Made by a program: the position numbers and the translations under genes. 64,000 bases of DNA from assembly GCA_016716625.1 (NCBI GenBank), contig JADJVJ010000006.1:248001-312000 (forward strand), read 5' to 3'. Of this stretch, positions 63,363 through 64,000 are shown one piece after another; position 1 is the stretch's first letter; every line of letters starts with the position of its first letter. Source of the DNA: Nostocoides sp. GTDB lineage: Bacteria; Actinomycetota; Actinomycetes; Actinomycetales; Dermatophilaceae. A model generated the notes under the pieces. That model searched no databases and had not been told where the DNA came from. It saw only the letters and a list, made by a program, of their open reading frames with translations.

Positions 63363-64000
63363 ATGAAGCGCCTCATCGGCACACTCACCTCCACGGCCAC
63401 CATCCTCGGGGCCTTGGTCATCGCCAGCCCGACGGCCACGGCAACCCCCGACGCAGCGCCCCCGCCGACACCACGCGCCATGCCCTCGGAGATCCCCTCG
63501 GTCACCACTCCCGGGATCACCACCGGCACCAAAGTGCTCGGGTTCGCCGAGGTCGGCGACAAGGTGTACGCCGCCGGGACCTTCACCGCCGTGGGAGGGC
63601 AGGTGCGCACCGGAATCGCCGCGTTCAACCGCACCACCGGAGCTCTGGACCCCACCTTCAATCCGACCGTCGTGGGCAACGTCTACGCCGTCACCCCCGG
63701 CCCCACCGCCTCCACGCTCTACATCGCCGGCACGCTGCGCTCGGTCAACGGCGTCTCGTTGAGCCGGGTCGCTCTCGTCGACGCAACCACCGGGGCCGTG
63801 GTTCCCGGATTCAAGCCGCCGTCCTTCAACGACGGCATCAACGACCTCAAGCTGCGCGGGACCAACCTCTACGTCGGTGGAACGTTTACCACGGCCGGGG
63901 GGCAGCCGCGACTCGGTCTGGCCAGCCTCAATGCCACCACCGGCGCCCTCACCAGCGCGCTCACGGTGGGCCTGACCGAGCACCACAACACCAATTCCAG
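63363..64000 (+). CDS. Secreted beta-propeller (delta-60-repeat-like) protein, partial
   Basis: At least 212 residues; the stop is off the right edge. A signal peptide (LIGTLTSTATILGALVIA, then ATATP) and a Pro-rich linker come first. Repeats follow: VGDKVYAAGTFTAVGGQVRTGIAAFNRTTGALDPTFNP, about 38 residues and quoted here in overlapping parts, then YIAGTLRSVNGVSLSRVALV with DATTGAVVPGF, and YVGGTFTTAGGQPRLGLASL with NATTGAL. This spacing resembles delta-60 beta-propeller repeats, extracellular and often adhesive or cell-wall linked. Shine-Dalgarno GGGAG. Ligand unknown. Confidence 0.8.
   Translation, partial: MKRLIGTLTSTATILGALVIASPTATATPDAAPPPTPRAMPSEIPSVTTPGITTGTKVLGFAEVGDKVYAAGTFTAVGGQVRTGIAAFNRTTGALDPTFNPTVVGNVYAVTPGPTASTLYIAGTLRSVNGVSLSRVALVDATTGAVVPGFKPPSFNDGINDLKLRGTNLYVGGTFTTAGGQPRLGLASLNATTGALTSALTVGLTEHHNTNS

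Overview
The window is GC-rich (about 70% by eye) and densely packed. It is a chromosomal segment of an actinomycete with mycothiol metabolism (mca, mtr), a WhiB protein, a groES-groEL1 operon whose GroEL has a His-rich tail, and many GTG starts. Gene content and protein style suggest Micrococcales, probably near Intrasporangiaceae/Dermatophilaceae; that placement is inferred from memory. There is no prophage, IS, plasmid or CRISPR signature. From memory, three blocks follow the order of Mycobacterium tuberculosis: guaB3-guaB-whiB-groELS-tsaD-rimI-tsaB-tsaE-alr-nnr-glmS; coaA-phoH2-Z-prenyl synthase-trhA-mca-greA-metB-cbs-SGNH-thiolase; and eno-ftsB-DUF501-ppx.

Layout. 1-8.1 kb: a broken aldehyde dehydrogenase, guaB3, an MFS exporter, a VOC protein, a P1 peptidase, guaB (frameshifted), whiB and an S4 protein. 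8.1-12 kb: an MMPL exporter with its TetR regulator and a dyad operator. 12-15.6 kb: groEL and groES under two CIRCE elements, divergent from a THUMP-like methyltransferase. 15.7-18.8 kb: ribokinase, nucleoside hydrolase and a GH3 lipoprotein. 18.8-27.4 kb: a nine-gene minus-strand operon glmS-acpS-nnr-alr-hydrolase-tsaE-tsaB-rimI-tsaD with overlapping ends (amino-sugar and D-Ala supply, carrier-protein activation, NAD(P)H repair, tRNA t6A). 27.5-34.7 kb: coaA, a secreted transglycosylase-like protein, phoH2, a Z-prenyl synthase, trhA, mca and greA. 34.8-46.6 kb: an orphan MutL-like ATPase, aminotransferase, acyl-CoA dehydrogenase, metB, GNAT, EamA, msrA, DUF1905, fadH and cbs. 46.7-54 kb: a TPP enzyme, serine hydrolase, hotdog thioesterase, SGNH hydrolase, RidA, thiolase and mtr. 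54-57.8 kb: a Bax-inhibitor protein, an unusual tRNA with tandem repeats, a HAAS/PadR pair and a TetR. 57.8-63.1 kb: ppx, DUF501, ftsB, eno, psuG and psuK. The right edge cuts a secreted beta-propeller protein.

The most striking signal is not a gene. The octamer GTATGCCG (reverse complement CGGCATAC) occurs about 60 times, roughly once per kb, on both strands and inside and outside genes; base composition predicts only a few copies. Closely spaced inverted pairs form hairpins at several gene boundaries, much as DNA uptake sequences do in Neisseria. Other notable items are a tRNA-Leu(UAA)-like gene with a leucine-type D-arm but no long variable arm, bordered by three 45-46 bp tandem repeats that copy its 3' end; a 94-bp palindrome abutting the fadH stop codon; and clear regulator-operator pairs for TetR, PadR and HrcA. 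Every gap between genes is shorter than 300 bases.
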